Shown piece after piece: positions 27,951 through 36,532 of a DNA stretch of 52,310 bases. The notes under the pieces were generated by a model. The model made no database searches. It was not told the DNA's origin and saw only the letters and a program-made list of their open reading frames with translations. The stretch comes from an uncultured Hyphomicrobiales bacterium (GTDB taxonomy: Bacteria; Pseudomonadota; Alphaproteobacteria; Rhizobiales; Beijerinckiaceae): positions 1 to 52,310 of the forward strand of contig CAIYZJ010000097.1 in the NCBI GenBank assembly GCA_903930675.1, written 5' to 3'. Position 1 is the stretch's first letter; the number at the start of each line of letters is the position of its first letter. The position numbers were made by a program, and so were the translations under genes.

Positions 27951-27988
27951 TTGCATAATTGTTGCAGACCCCGTTGCATAAAGTTGCA
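27951..27988 (+). repeat. Four TTGCA repeats spaced about one helical turn apart upstream of dppA
   Basis: TTGCA at 27951, 27962, 27974 and 27984, spaced 11, 12 and 10 bp. The last copy forms part of a -35-like TTGCAA (27984-27989) followed after 18 bases by TATGAG (28008-28013). The array could be an operator that overlaps the dppA promoter. Confidence 0.5.
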
Positions 27989-28033
27989 AAAAAGGGTTCG
28001 ATACGGGTATGAGCCAGAGTGCTTATGCTTGAC

Positions 28034-28049
28034 GATCATGCCTGTGATC
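28034..28049. promoter_or_regulatory. Inverted repeat GATCA-N6-TGATC before dppA
   Basis: GATCATGCCTGTGATC is a symmetric site 18 bases before the dppA ATG, downstream of the predicted promoter. It could be a repressor operator; no regulator is identified. Confidence 0.3.
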
Positions 28050-28066
28050 ACATGAGGGGATAATCC

Positions 28067-29662
28067 ATGTCACATTTTCGAAAAACCGGTTTGGCGGCTT
28101 TGAGCTTTGCTCTGCTGCTCGGTGCCAGTGCCGTTTCGGCCAAAACACTTGTTTACTGCTCGGAAGGGTCGCCGGAGAATTTTACGCCGGCTTTGAACAC
28201 CACCGGCACCAGTTTCGATGCTGCCCGCCCCGTTTACAACCAGCTGGTTGAATTCGAGCGTGGCTCGACCAAAGTTGTTCCTGCCCTCGCCGAAAGCTGG
28301 ACAACTTCGCCTGACGGCCTTGAAATCACTTTCAAGCTCCGCAAGGGCGTGAAGTGGCACTCTGTCACCAGCTTCAAGCCGACCCGCGACATGAATGCCG
28401 ATGACGTGCTGTTCTCGTTCGAGCGCTAGTCCAAGCCCGATCATCCCTATGCCAAGATCTCCGGCGGCAAATATGATTATTTTGCCGATATGGGCATGAC
28501 CAAGCTGATCAAAAGCCTTGTTAAAAAGGACGATTACACCATCGTCATGACCTTGAGCGAGCCAAACGCACCGATCCTTGCCAATCTGGCGATGGATTTT
28601 GCCTCGATCCATTCGGCAGAATATGCCGAAGCCCTGCTGAAATCCGGCAAGCCCGAGCAGTTCGATCAGGTTCCGGTCGGCACGGGTCCGTTCTCCTTCA
28701 TCACCTATCAGAAAGATGCGGTGATCCGCTTCAAGGCGAACAAGGAATTCTGGGGTGAAAAGGCGCTGATCGACGATCTGGTCTATGCGATTACACCGGA
28801 TCCGACCGCCCGCTATTCCAAGCTGAAGGCCAATGAGTGCCAGTTCGCGGCCTATCCGCGTCCGGCCGATCTGGCCGAAATGCAGAAGGATCCGAGCCTG
28901 AAAGTGATCAGCCAATCCGGCCTCAACATCGCTTACTGGGCGTTTAACGTCACCAAGAAGCCGTTTGACGACAAGCGCGTCCGTCAGGCCATGAATATGG
29001 CGATCGACAAGGCCGCCATCATGCGCGACGTCTATCTCGGTGCGGGCACGGCAGCGATCAACTTCATCCCGCCGACCCTGTGGTCCTACAACACGGCTGT
29101 GAAGGATTATCCCTACGATCCCGCCAAGGCGCAGGCTTTGCTGAAGGAAGCCGGTGTGACCGCGCCGCTCGAAATCGATCTGTGGTACATGCCCGTTCAG
29201 CGTCCCTATAACCCGAATGCCAAGCGGATTGCCGAAATGATGCAGGCCGATCTGGCCAAAGTCGGCGTCAATGCCAAACTGGTTACCTATGAATGGGGTG
29301 AATACCGCAAGCGCGCCCAGCAGGGCGAGCCAACCACGGTGCAGCTCGGCTGGACCGGTGACAATGGCGATCCCGACAACTTCTTCTTCCTGCGCGGTTG
29401 TGCGGCGGCCCGTCCGGGTGGCCAGAACATCTCCAAATGGTGCAATGAAGAATTCGATGTGCGTCTGAAGAAGGCCGCAACACTGACCGATTCGAAAGAG
29501 CGCACCAAGCTCTATGAGGAAATGCAGGTCATCATGAAGGAAGACGCTCCCGACATGACCATCGCACATTCCATCGTGTTCGAAGTGATGCGCAAGGAAG
29601 TCGAAGGCTATAAGCAGAGCCCGCTCGGCGGCCATAAGTTCATCGGTGTCGATATCAAATAA
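28067..29662 (+). pseudogene. dppA: dppA, dipeptide-binding protein interrupted by an in-frame amber codon
   Basis: Periplasmic solute-binding protein of the dipeptide ABC importer. The whole frame is 531 codons, as in E. coli DppA, and is open except for TAG at 28427-28429 (codon 121). The signal peptide (…[10 protein letters not shown]) and mature start [14 protein letters not shown] match DppA. The TAG stands in FSFER-stop-SKPDHPYAKISGG, where E. coli DppA, from memory, has FSFDRQKNAQNPYHKVSGG, so one C-to-T change in CAG (Gln) explains it. Everything downstream (MPVQRPYNPNA, VTYEWGEY, WTGDNGDPDNFF) is intact and in frame. Without suppression only a 120-residue fragment is made; no ribosome site precedes the internal ATG at 28490. 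Could be a real nonsense mutation, read-through or sequence error. GAGGGG precedes the ATG. Confidence 0.92.
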
Positions 29663-29683
29663 CACCGTTTGACCGTTGCATTG

Positions 29684-29719
29684 AAAACCGGAAGGCCCCG
29701 AATGGCTTTCCGGTTTTTT
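29684..29719 (+). terminator. Strong intrinsic terminator between dppA and dppB
   Basis: AAAACCGGAAGGCC, loop of six, GGCTTTCCGGTTTT followed by TT: a 14-bp stem with one G-U and a T-tract of six. It sits 22 bases after the dppA stop and 32 before dppB, and probably limits read-through so that the binding protein is made in excess over the permease. Confidence 0.85.
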
Positions 29720-29750
29720 CCTTTAAGATTTTCAAGGGTTTAGGATTTCC

Positions 29751-30764
29751 ATGCTGCGGTTTCTGCTGAAACGTCTGGCGCTGACAATTCCCACTTTTGT
29801 GGCCCTGATGTTTGTGACCTTTGTGGCGATCCGGATGGTGCCGGGTGATCCGGTCGAGGTGCGCACCGGCGAGCGCGGCATTTCGCCCGAGCGTCTGGCG
29901 CAGTTCCGTCATGAACTGGGTCTGGACCAGCCGGTGTGGAAACAGTTTGCCGATTATGCCTGGGGCTTGTTGCACGGCGATTTCGGCACCTCGGTGGTGA
30001 CCAACGAACGTGTATTGACCGAATTTATGCAACTCTTTCCCGCCACGCTGGAGCTGGCGTTTTTCGGGATGGTGTTTGCAATTCTGATCGGGATTCCGGC
30101 AGGGGTGATTGCCGCACTCAAGCGCGGGTCGATTTTCGACCAAACCCTGATGGGCCTGTCGCTGACCGGGTTTTCGATGCCGATTTTCTGGTGGGGTCTG
30201 TTGCTGATCATGCTGGTGTCCGAGCGGCTGGGCTGGACGCCGGTGTCGGGCCGCATTGATCTGATCAAATTCTATTTCGAACCCGTAACAGGCTTCATGC
30301 TGATCGACGCGCTGCTGTCGGATCAGGCCGGAGCCTTCAAATCGGCCTTTCACCATCTGATGCTGCCGATGATTGTGTTGGGCACCGTGCCTCTGGCGAC
30401 TTTGGCGCGGATGACCCGTTCCTCGATGCTGGAAGTGCTGAGCGAGGATTATGTCCGCACCGCCTATGCCAAGGGCCTGTCGCCGTTTCGGGTGATCGGG
30501 CTGCATGCGTTGCGCAATGCGCTGATTCCGGTGGTCACCATCATCGGTTTGCAGGTCGGCTCGCTGATGGCGGGGGCGGTGCTGACCGAAACGATTTTCT
30601 CCTGGCCCGGTGTCGGCAAATGGCTGATTGAATCGATCGGCCGCCGCGATTATCCGGCCTTGCAGGGCGGTATTCTGCTGATCTCGTCGATTGTGATCGT
30701 GGTCAATCTGACCGTCGACATGCTGTATGGTTTTATCAATCCGAGGATCCGTCATGGCCAGTGA
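29751..30764 (+). CDS. dppB: Dipeptide ABC transporter permease DppB
   Basis: 337 aa inner-membrane permease of the peptide/nickel class. An N-terminal helix (RFLLKRLALTIPTFVALMFVTFVAIRMVPGDPV) is followed by the cytoplasmic EAA loop (YVRTAYAKGLSPFRVIGLHALRNALIPV) and the motif GAVLTETIFSWPGVGKW. About six transmembrane segments. The ATG at 29751 follows TTTAGGATTTCC. It overlaps dppC by 11 bases. Expression depends on read-through of the terminator at 29684-29719. Confidence 0.94.
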   Translation: MLRFLLKRLALTIPTFVALMFVTFVAIRMVPGDPVEVRTGERGISPERLAQFRHELGLDQPVWKQFADYAWGLLHGDFGTSVVTNERVLTEFMQLFPATLELAFFGMVFAILIGIPAGVIAALKRGSIFDQTLMGLSLTGFSMPIFWWGLLLIMLVSERLGWTPVSGRIDLIKFYFEPVTGFMLIDALLSDQAGAFKSAFHHLMLPMIVLGTVPLATLARMTRSSMLEVLSEDYVRTAYAKGLSPFRVIGLHALRNALIPVVTIIGLQVGSLMAGAVLTETIFSWPGVGKWLIESIGRRDYPALQGGILLISSIVIVVNLTVDMLYGFINPRIRHGQ

Positions 30765-31683
30765 TCCGCACGTTCAATCGGGAGCCGTCGGGGCAGGTGC
30801 CGTCGAGGCGGTTCAGGCACCGCCGTCTCCTTTGGCGGCCTTCTGGGCATCGTTTTGCGAAAACCGCGGCGCGGTGATGGGCTTGGCCCTGCTGAGCCTG
30901 ATCGTGTTTGTCGCGGTGTTTGCCGAATTTGTGTCGCCTTATTCGCCGGTTGAACAGTTCCGCGATTTCACCAAATTGCCGCCGGTCTGGGTCGAAGGCG
31001 GTAACTGGCATTATCTGCTGGGCACCGATGCCTTGGGCCGCGATACGCTGACGCGGCTGATTTTCGGGGCGCGGGTCTCGCTGTTTATCGGCCTGACGGT
31101 GATGGTCGTGTCGGTGATCATCGGGGTCGCACTCGGTCTGGCGGCGGCCGCTATGGGCGGGATTGTCGATGTCATGATCATGCGGGTGATGGATTTGATC
31201 CTGTCCGTGCCGGGTCTGGTGCTGGCAATTTTGATTGTGGCGGTGATGGGCCCGAGCCTGACCAATACGATTGTGGCGGTGACCGCGGTGTTTCTGCCCC
31301 GCTATGTGCGGCTGGTGCGCGCTTCCGCCCTCAGCGAGCTGGGCCGCGATTATGTCACTTCGGCGCGGGTGGCGGGTGCCGGTCCCTTTCGCTTGATGGT
31401 GTTTACGGTGCTGCCGAATTGTCTGGCCCCGCTGATCGTACAGGCAGCTCTTGGCGTGTCCGAGGCGATTTTGGAGGCGGCGGCTCTGGGCTTTCTCGGC
31501 CTTGGCGCGCAACCGCCTGTCGCCGAATGGGGTGCGATGCTGGCCGATAGCCGTGAATTCATCCGCTCCAATCCTTGGATTGTCACACTGCCCGGTCTGG
31601 CGATTCTGGTGACGGTGATTTCGATCAATCTGTTCGGTGACGGGTTGCGCGATGCGCTTGATCCGAAATTGAAGAGGAGCTGA
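30754..31683 (+). CDS. dppC: Dipeptide ABC transporter permease DppC
   Basis: 309 aa partner permease. Typical DppC/OppC features: an N-terminal cytoplasmic segment, one helix, then LLGTDALGRDTLTRLIFGARVSL, the EAA loop YVTSARVAGAGPFRLMVFTVLPN and LEAAALGFLGLGAQPPVAEWG. The ATG at 30754 inside the dppB end is preferred (preceded by CCGAGGATCC) over an in-frame ATG nine codons earlier. Four bases separate it from dppD. Confidence 0.94.
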   Translation: MASDPHVQSGAVGAGAVEAVQAPPSPLAAFWASFCENRGAVMGLALLSLIVFVAVFAEFVSPYSPVEQFRDFTKLPPVWVEGGNWHYLLGTDALGRDTLTRLIFGARVSLFIGLTVMVVSVIIGVALGLAAAAMGGIVDVMIMRVMDLILSVPGLVLAILIVAVMGPSLTNTIVAVTAVFLPRYVRLVRASALSELGRDYVTSARVAGAGPFRLMVFTVLPNCLAPLIVQAALGVSEAILEAAALGFLGLGAQPPVAEWGAMLADSREFIRSNPWIVTLPGLAILVTVISINLFGDGLRDALDPKLKRS

Positions 31684-31687
31684 GCCG

Positions 31688-32698
31688 ATGAGCATGCTCC
31701 AGAAAAGCCTGTTGGAAATCCGCAATCTGACGGTGTCGTTCAACACCCGTTCGGGTCCGTTTCTGGCGGTTGACGGGGTCAATCTGACGGTTGACCGCAA
31801 CGAGGTGGTGTCGATTGTCGGGGAATCGGGTTCTGGCAAATCGGTGGCGATGCTGGCCGTGATGGGCCTGTTGCCATGGACCGCGACCATTACCGCCGAT
31901 GTCATGCGGTTCGAGGGGCTGGATTTGCTGACCCTGTCGGACAGCGAGCGTCGCCGCACCGTGCGCCGCGATATTGCGATGATCTTCCAGGAACCGATGA
32001 CCAGCCTGAACCCCTGCTTCACCGTGGGGTTCCAGATCGGCGAAAGTCTGAAAACCCATTTGGGTCTGGACCGTGCCGCCTGCCGCCGCCGCTCCATCGA
32101 ATTGCTGGAAGCGGTCGGCATCACCGATCCCGAGCGGCGCTTGAGTGCTTTTCCGCATCAGCTGTCGGGCGGCATGAGCCAGCGTGTGATGATTGCGATG
32201 GCTTTGGCCTCCAAGCCCAAATTGCTGATTGCCGACGAGCCGACCACGGCACTCGATGTGACCATTCAGGCGCAGATTCTGGATCTTTTGATGTCGATCC
32301 AGCGCGACAACGGCATGGGTCTGGTGCTGATCACCCATGATATGGGCGTGGTGGCAGAAACCGCCCAGCGGGTGGTGGTGCAATATGCCGGACAGCAGGT
32401 CGAAATGCAGGAGACGGTCGGCCTGTTCCGGCAACCGCGCCATCCCTATACCGCCGCTTTGCTGGCGGCCTTGCCCGAACGGGCGGCGGTCAAAGGCGTG
32501 TTGCCGTCGATTCCGGGTGTGGTGCCGGGTCAATTCGACAAGCCGGTCGGCTGCCTGTTTTCGCCCCGCTGTGCCTTTGCCACCGCCTTGTGCAAGACAA
32601 CACCGCCCAAAGCGTGCGATGCCGCTCACGGCCACGCTTTGTGCCATACACCGCTCAATGACGGGCAACCGGTCACCATTACGGGAGGTGCGGCATGA
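31688..32698 (+). CDS. dppD: Dipeptide ABC transporter ATPase DppD
   Basis: 336 aa. Walker [11 protein letters not shown]-loop [11 protein letters not shown], signature [15 protein letters not shown], Walker [14 protein letters not shown] and switch His in LITHDMGVV. The C-terminal oligopeptide/dipeptide transporter extension is present with Cys residues that may ligate an Fe-S cluster ([14 protein letters not shown]...C). Overlaps dppF by the ATGA motif. Forms the ATPase heterodimer with DppF. Confidence 0.94.
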   Translation: MSMLQKSLLEIRNLTVSFNTRSGPFLAVDGVNLTVDRNEVVSIVGESGSGKSVAMLAVMGLLPWTATITADVMRFEGLDLLTLSDSERRRTVRRDIAMIFQEPMTSLNPCFTVGFQIGESLKTHLGLDRAACRRRSIELLEAVGITDPERRLSAFPHQLSGGMSQRVMIAMALASKPKLLIADEPTTALDVTIQAQILDLLMSIQRDNGMGLVLITHDMGVVAETAQRVVVQYAGQQVEMQETVGLFRQPRHPYTAALLAALPERAAVKGVLPSIPGVVPGQFDKPVGCLFSPRCAFATALCKTTPPKACDAAHGHALCHTPLNDGQPVTITGGAA

Positions 32699-33657
32699 GC
32701 GTGGTGTTGCAGGCGCGGAATCTGACCCGTCATTATGACGTGTCGCGCGGCTTTTTCGCCCAACCGGCCGTGGTGCAGGCTCTGGTCGATGTGAGTTTTG
32801 ATCTGAATGCCGGTGAAACGCTGGCGGTGGTGGGTGAATCGGGTTCGGGCAAGTCCACGCTGGCCCGTTTGCTGACCATGATCGAGGAGCCGACCAGCGG
32901 ATCATTGATCATCGGCGGTATTGATCTGGCCTATGCGACCGTGCAGGAGCGCAAAAAACTGCGCTCCGAAGTGCAGATCGTGTTTCAAAATCCCTATGGC
33001 TCGCTCAATCCCCGCCAGACGGTCGGTGGCGCGCTGGAAGAGCCGTTGAAGATCAATACCGATATGTCGGCAGCCGATCGCGCTGCGGCTGTTGTGTCGA
33101 TGATGAAACGGGTCGGCTTGCGCCCCGAACATGCGACCCGCTATCCGCATATGTTTTCGGGCGGCCAGCGCCAGCGCATCGCCATTGCGCGCGCTTTGAT
33201 GCTGCGGCCCAAAATTCTGGTGCTCGACGAGCCTGTTTCGGCGCTGGATGTGTCGATCCGTGCGCAGGTGTTGAACCTGCTGGCCGATATCCAGCAGGAA
33301 TTCGGGCTGGCCTATGTCTTCATCAGCCATGATCTGTCGGTGGTCAAACACATTGCCGATCAGGTGATGGTGGTCTATCTCGGCCATGCGGTGGAGGCCG
33401 GTTCGGCGGCCACTCTGTTTGCCCATCCGCAACACCCCTATACGCAGGCGTTGCTGTCGGCCACTCCTGTAGCCAATCCCGGTGCCAAGAAAGAGCGGAT
33501 CGTTTTGCAAGGCGAAATGCCGTCGCCGTTCAACCCGCCAAGCGGTTGCGCCTTCCATCCGCGTTGCCGTGCCGTGCTGGGCCGTTGCTCGGTCGATGTG
33601 CCGGTGTTGCAGGACAAGGACCAGCGGCAGGTGGCCTGCTGGGCCGTTCACACCTGA
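32695..33657 (+). CDS. dppF: Dipeptide ABC transporter ATPase DppF
   Basis: 320 aa. Walker [11 protein letters not shown]-loop VFQNPYGSLNPRQ, signature FSGGQRQRIAIARAL, Walker B LVLDEPVSALDVS and switch His in FISHDLSVVKHIAD. C-terminal extension GCAFHPRCRAVLGRC. Last gene of the operon, followed by the bidirectional terminator at 33681-33706. Confidence 0.94.
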   Translation: MSVVLQARNLTRHYDVSRGFFAQPAVVQALVDVSFDLNAGETLAVVGESGSGKSTLARLLTMIEEPTSGSLIIGGIDLAYATVQERKKLRSEVQIVFQNPYGSLNPRQTVGGALEEPLKINTDMSAADRAAAVVSMMKRVGLRPEHATRYPHMFSGGQRQRIAIARALMLRPKILVLDEPVSALDVSIRAQVLNLLADIQQEFGLAYVFISHDLSVVKHIADQVMVVYLGHAVEAGSAATLFAHPQHPYTQALLSATPVANPGAKKERIVLQGEMPSPFNPPSGCAFHPRCRAVLGRCSVDVPVLQDKDQRQVACWAVHT

Positions 33658-33680
33658 TTTTTTCATCAGTCACGGCATAA

Positions 33681-33706
33681 AAAAAGCGGCCCGAAGGCCG
33701 CTTTTT
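33681..33706. terminator. Bidirectional terminator between dppF and pnp
   Basis: AAAAAGCGGCC, loop CGAA, GGCCGCTTTTT: 11-bp perfect stem flanked by A and T runs on both sides, placed between two convergent genes. It serves dppF on the plus strand and pnp on the minus strand. Confidence 0.9.
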
Positions 33707-33723
33707 CTGTTTCTTGGATCCGG

Positions 33724-35877
33724 TCAGGGCTGTTCGCCGGTGCCGGGCGCCGCTTCGGGCGCTTCTTTGCCTTCGAGGTCTTCGCCGGTGGTCTGGTCGA
33801 CCAGCTTCATCGACAGGCGGACCTTGCCGCGATCATCGAAGCCGAGCAGTTTCACCTTCACCTTGTCGCCTTCTTTGACGACATCGGTGACCTTGTTGAC
33901 GCGCTGCGAAGCGAGTTGCGAAATGTGCACGAGGCCGTCTTTGGCGCCGAAGAAGTTCACAAACGCTCCGAAATCGGCGGTTTTGACGACAGTGCCGTCG
34001 TAAATCATGCCGAGTTCGGGGTCGGATGCGATCGACTTGATCCAGTTGATGGCTGCGGTGATGGACGCGGCATCGGAAGACGCGATTTTGACGGTGCCGT
34101 CATCCTCGATATTGATCTTCGCGCCGGTCTTTTCGACGATTTCACGAATGACCTTGCCGCCGGTGCCGATCACTTCACGGATCTTGTCGGTCGGGATCTT
34201 CATGGTTTCGATGCGCGGTGCATATTGGCCGAGTTCCTGACGGGCTGCCGACAGGCCGTTGGCCATTTCACCCAGAATATGCAGACGACCGCCTTTGGCC
34301 TGTTCCAAAGCGACCTTCATGATCTCTTCGGTGATGCCGGCAATCTTGATGTCCATCTGCAAGGAGGTGATCCCGTGTTCGGAACCGGCCACCTTGAAAT
34401 CCATATCGCCGAGATGATCTTCGTCGCCCAGAATGTCGGACAGCACGGCAAAGCGCTTGTCTTCCAGAATGAGCCCCATCGCGATACCCGCCACAGGCGC
34501 CTTCAACGGTACACCGGCATCCATCAGAGCCAGCGAGGTGCCGCAGACGGTTGCCATCGAGGACGAGCCGTTCGACTCGGTGATCTCGGACACCGCACGG
34601 ATGGTGTAGGGGAATTCGTGCTGGGCAGGCAGCATCGGATGAATGGCGCGCCATGCGAGCTTGCCATGGCCGATTTCACGACGGCCGGGCGAACCCATAC
34701 GGCCGGTTTCGCCGACGCTGTAGGGAGGGAAGTTGTAATGCAGCAGGAAGTTTTCCTTGTAGGTGCCTTCCAGCGAGTCGATGAACTGTTCGTCATCGGC
34801 GGTGCCGAGCGTGGCCACAACCAGCGCCTGTGTTTCACCGCGGGTGAACAGGGCCGAACCATGGGTACGGGGCAGAATGCCGACTTCGGCGACAATCGGA
34901 CGCACGGTTTTGACATCGCGGCCATCGATACGGATACCGGTGTCCAGAATGTTCCAGCGCACGATCTTGGCTTCGACGTCCTTGAACACGCCACCGACTG
35001 TGAGCGCATCGACAGGCTCGGAAGCGCCTTCGCCACAGAACGCGGTCATCACTTTGGCTTTTGCCGCGGCAACCTTGTCCTGACGCAGGGCCTTGGCAGG
35101 GGTGGTGAAGGCATCGCGCAGATCGGCTTCGACCAGCTTCAACACCTTGGCTTCCAGCGCGGAATGGTCCGGCGTGGTGAAATCGCGGGGTTCCTTGGCA
35201 GCCACTTCGGCCAGCTTGATGATCGCATCAATGACCGGCTGGAAACCACGATGACCAACCATCACGGCTTCGAGCATGATTTCTTCGGACAGTTCTTTGG
35301 CTTCCGATTCCACCATCAACACGGCGTCGGTGGTCCCGGCCACGATCAGTTCGAGGGTTGAATCCGCCATTTCCTGAATGGTCGGGTTCAGCTTCAACTG
35401 GCCGTTGATATAGCCGACGCGCGCGCCGCCGACCGGACCCATGAAGGGAACGCCGGACAGGGTGAGCGCAGCGGAAGCGGCGACCATCGAGACGATATCG
35501 GGATCGTTTTCAAGATCATGCGACAAAACGGTCCCGACAACCTGCGTGTCATGCTTGTAACCGGGCACGAACAACGGGCGGATCGGACGGTCGATCAGGC
35601 GCGAAATCAGCGTTTCACGCTCGGAGGGACGACCTTCGCGCTTGAAATAGCCACCGGGAATACGACCGGCCGCAAAGGCCTTTTCCTGATAGTTCACGGT
35701 CAGCGGGAAAAAATCCACGCCGGGTTTTGGCTGCTTGGCCGACACGACAGTGGCCAGCACGGTGGTTTCGCCATAGGTGGCCAGCACGGAGCCGTCAGCC
35801 TGACGCGCAACGCGGCCGGTTTCCAGCACAAGCTTGCGGCCGGCCCAGTTCATTTCTACTTTTTGGATATCGAACAT
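33724..35877 (-). CDS. pnp: Polynucleotide phosphorylase
   Basis: Phosphate-dependent 3'-to-5' exoribonuclease and degradosome component. 717 aa. Two RNase PH core domains (residues ~1-240 and ~310-550; [28 protein letters not shown] and [16 protein letters not shown] in the active core), a KH domain ([20 protein letters not shown]) and an S1 domain ([30 protein letters not shown]). The short acidic tail [10 protein letters not shown] ends the protein. The ATG at 35875-35877 has only a weak AGAG upstream. It follows rpsO by 235 bases filled with hairpins. Confidence 0.98.
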   Translation of the reverse strand: MFDIQKVEMNWAGRKLVLETGRVARQADGSVLATYGETTVLATVVSAKQPKPGVDFFPLTVNYQEKAFAAGRIPGGYFKREGRPSERETLISRLIDRPIRPLFVPGYKHDTQVVGTVLSHDLENDPDIVSMVAASAALTLSGVPFMGPVGGARVGYINGQLKLNPTIQEMADSTLELIVAGTTDAVLMVESEAKELSEEIMLEAVMVGHRGFQPVIDAIIKLAEVAAKEPRDFTTPDHSALEAKVLKLVEADLRDAFTTPAKALRQDKVAAAKAKVMTAFCGEGASEPVDALTVGGVFKDVEAKIVRWNILDTGIRIDGRDVKTVRPIVAEVGILPRTHGSALFTRGETQALVVATLGTADDEQFIDSLEGTYKENFLLHYNFPPYSVGETGRMGSPGRREIGHGKLAWRAIHPMLPAQHEFPYTIRAVSEITESNGSSSMATVCGTSLALMDAGVPLKAPVAGIAMGLILEDKRFAVLSDILGDEDHLGDMDFKVAGSEHGITSLQMDIKIAGITEEIMKVALEQAKGGRLHILGEMANGLSAARQELGQYAPRIETMKIPTDKIREVIGTGGKVIREIVEKTGAKINIEDDGTVKIASSDAASITAAINWIKSIASDPELGMIYDGTVVKTADFGAFVNFFGAKDGLVHISQLASQRVNKVTDVVKEGDKVKVKLLGFDDRGKVRLSMKLVDQTTGEDLEGKEAPEAAPGTGEQP

Positions 35878-35935
35878 GGTTTATCTTTTTCTCTTCGGAC
35901 AAAACCGGACAGAGGCCATGTGCAAGACGACGAGG

Positions 35936-35974
35936 GGCTTACCATGCGAACAGCTTGAATTCTGTTCGTAAGCC
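35936..35974 (-). other. Bulged stem-loop in the pnp leader
   Basis: GGCTTA (35936-35941) pairs with TAAGCC (35969-35974), and CGAACAG (35947-35953) with CTGTTCG (35962-35968), leaving a five-base bulge on one side. It lies 59 bases upstream of the pnp start. Leader stem-loops at this position are RNase III targets in E. coli pnp autoregulation; equivalence here is inferred from position. Confidence 0.45.
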
Positions 35975-36018
35975 ACTGGCAATCCTGCCATGATCACGCT
36001 GACCAGCGGGTTGACAGG

Positions 36019-36101
36019 CTCCGATCATTCGGAGGCTGGAGGCATGACCCGATGCGGAGAATCCGCGGGGGGCCGGACTGGTGCGTGCGGGCACGCACCA
36101 G
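36019..36101 (-). other. Three consecutive hairpins after rpsO
   Basis: In transcript order: CTGGTGCGTG/CACGCACCAG with a 4-base loop (36101-36078, ten perfect pairs, 11 bases after the rpsO stop), GCGGA/TCCGC with a 3-base loop (36066-36054), and CTCCGA/TCGGAG with a 4-base loop (36034-36019). None has a U-tract. They look like 3'-end or processing structures of the rpsO-pnp transcript rather than intrinsic terminators. Confidence 0.5.
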
Positions 36102-36112
36102 AAAGATATCGC

Positions 36113-36382
36113 TTAGCGGCGGATGCCGAGCTTTGCGATAATGGTCTTGTAGCGCGCCATTTCGATTTTCTTGAGATAATCGAGCAGCGAGCGACGCTGG
36201 GACACCATTTTCAAAAGGCCGCGACGCGAATGGTTGTCTTTCGCATGGGTTTTGAAATGGCCTGTCAGGTTTGCAATCCGTTCGGTGAGGATGGCAATCT
36301 GCACTTCCGGCGAACCGGTATCACCAGGCTTTGTGGCATATTCTTTGACAAGCGCGGTTTTGCGCTCTGCAGTAATCGACAT
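36113..36382 (-). CDS. rpsO: 30S ribosomal protein S15
   Basis: 89 aa, the standard length. The family signature is complete: [53 protein letters not shown], covering the 16S rRNA three-way-junction contacts. An early-binding protein of the 30S platform. ATG 36380-36382 with AGGA seven bases upstream; that ribosome site can pair with an upstream TTCCT (see 36389-36427). Normally follows truB directly; here an AAA+ gene lies between. Confidence 0.99.
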   Translation of the reverse strand: MSITAERKTALVKEYATKPGDTGSPEVQIAILTERIANLTGHFKTHAKDNHSRRGLLKMVSQRRSLLDYLKKIEMARYKTIIAKLGIRR

Positions 36383-36388
36383 CGGATG

Positions 36389-36427
36389 TTCCTTTTGATT
36401 GGAGGAAGCGCAGGCTTTCGCCTGTGC
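36389..36427 (-). ncRNA. Candidate S15 autoregulatory leader of rpsO
   Basis: In transcript order: GCACAGGC, loop GAAA (GNRA), GCCTGCGC (36427-36408), then TTCCT-N9-AGGAA, which buries the Shine-Dalgarno AGGA. A structured hairpin followed by a hairpin occluding the ribosome site is the arrangement of several unrelated S15 leaders in bacteria. The class has not been checked against known alphaproteobacterial S15 leaders. Confidence 0.5.
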
Positions 36428-36532
36428 CGATTGGCCGTTCCGGGATGTCGTCCAGGGCGGTCAGGGTGTCCAGACAGGGAAAACCCCATCCAGCGCGCCA
36501 ACCCTATACACAGATTTGCACAAAAGGCCAAA

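Noticed and set aside
27951-27966. Sigma-54 promoter before dppA (TTGCA pair)
   Set aside because: The -24 GG element is missing and the spacing is wrong; only the TTGC half resembles a -12 element.
33916-35361. 481-codon plus-strand frame antisense to pnp, and a similar 692-codon minus-strand frame antisense to btuB (24102-26180)
   Set aside because: Both lie entirely over clearly identified genes, without plausible start signals or recognisable domains.
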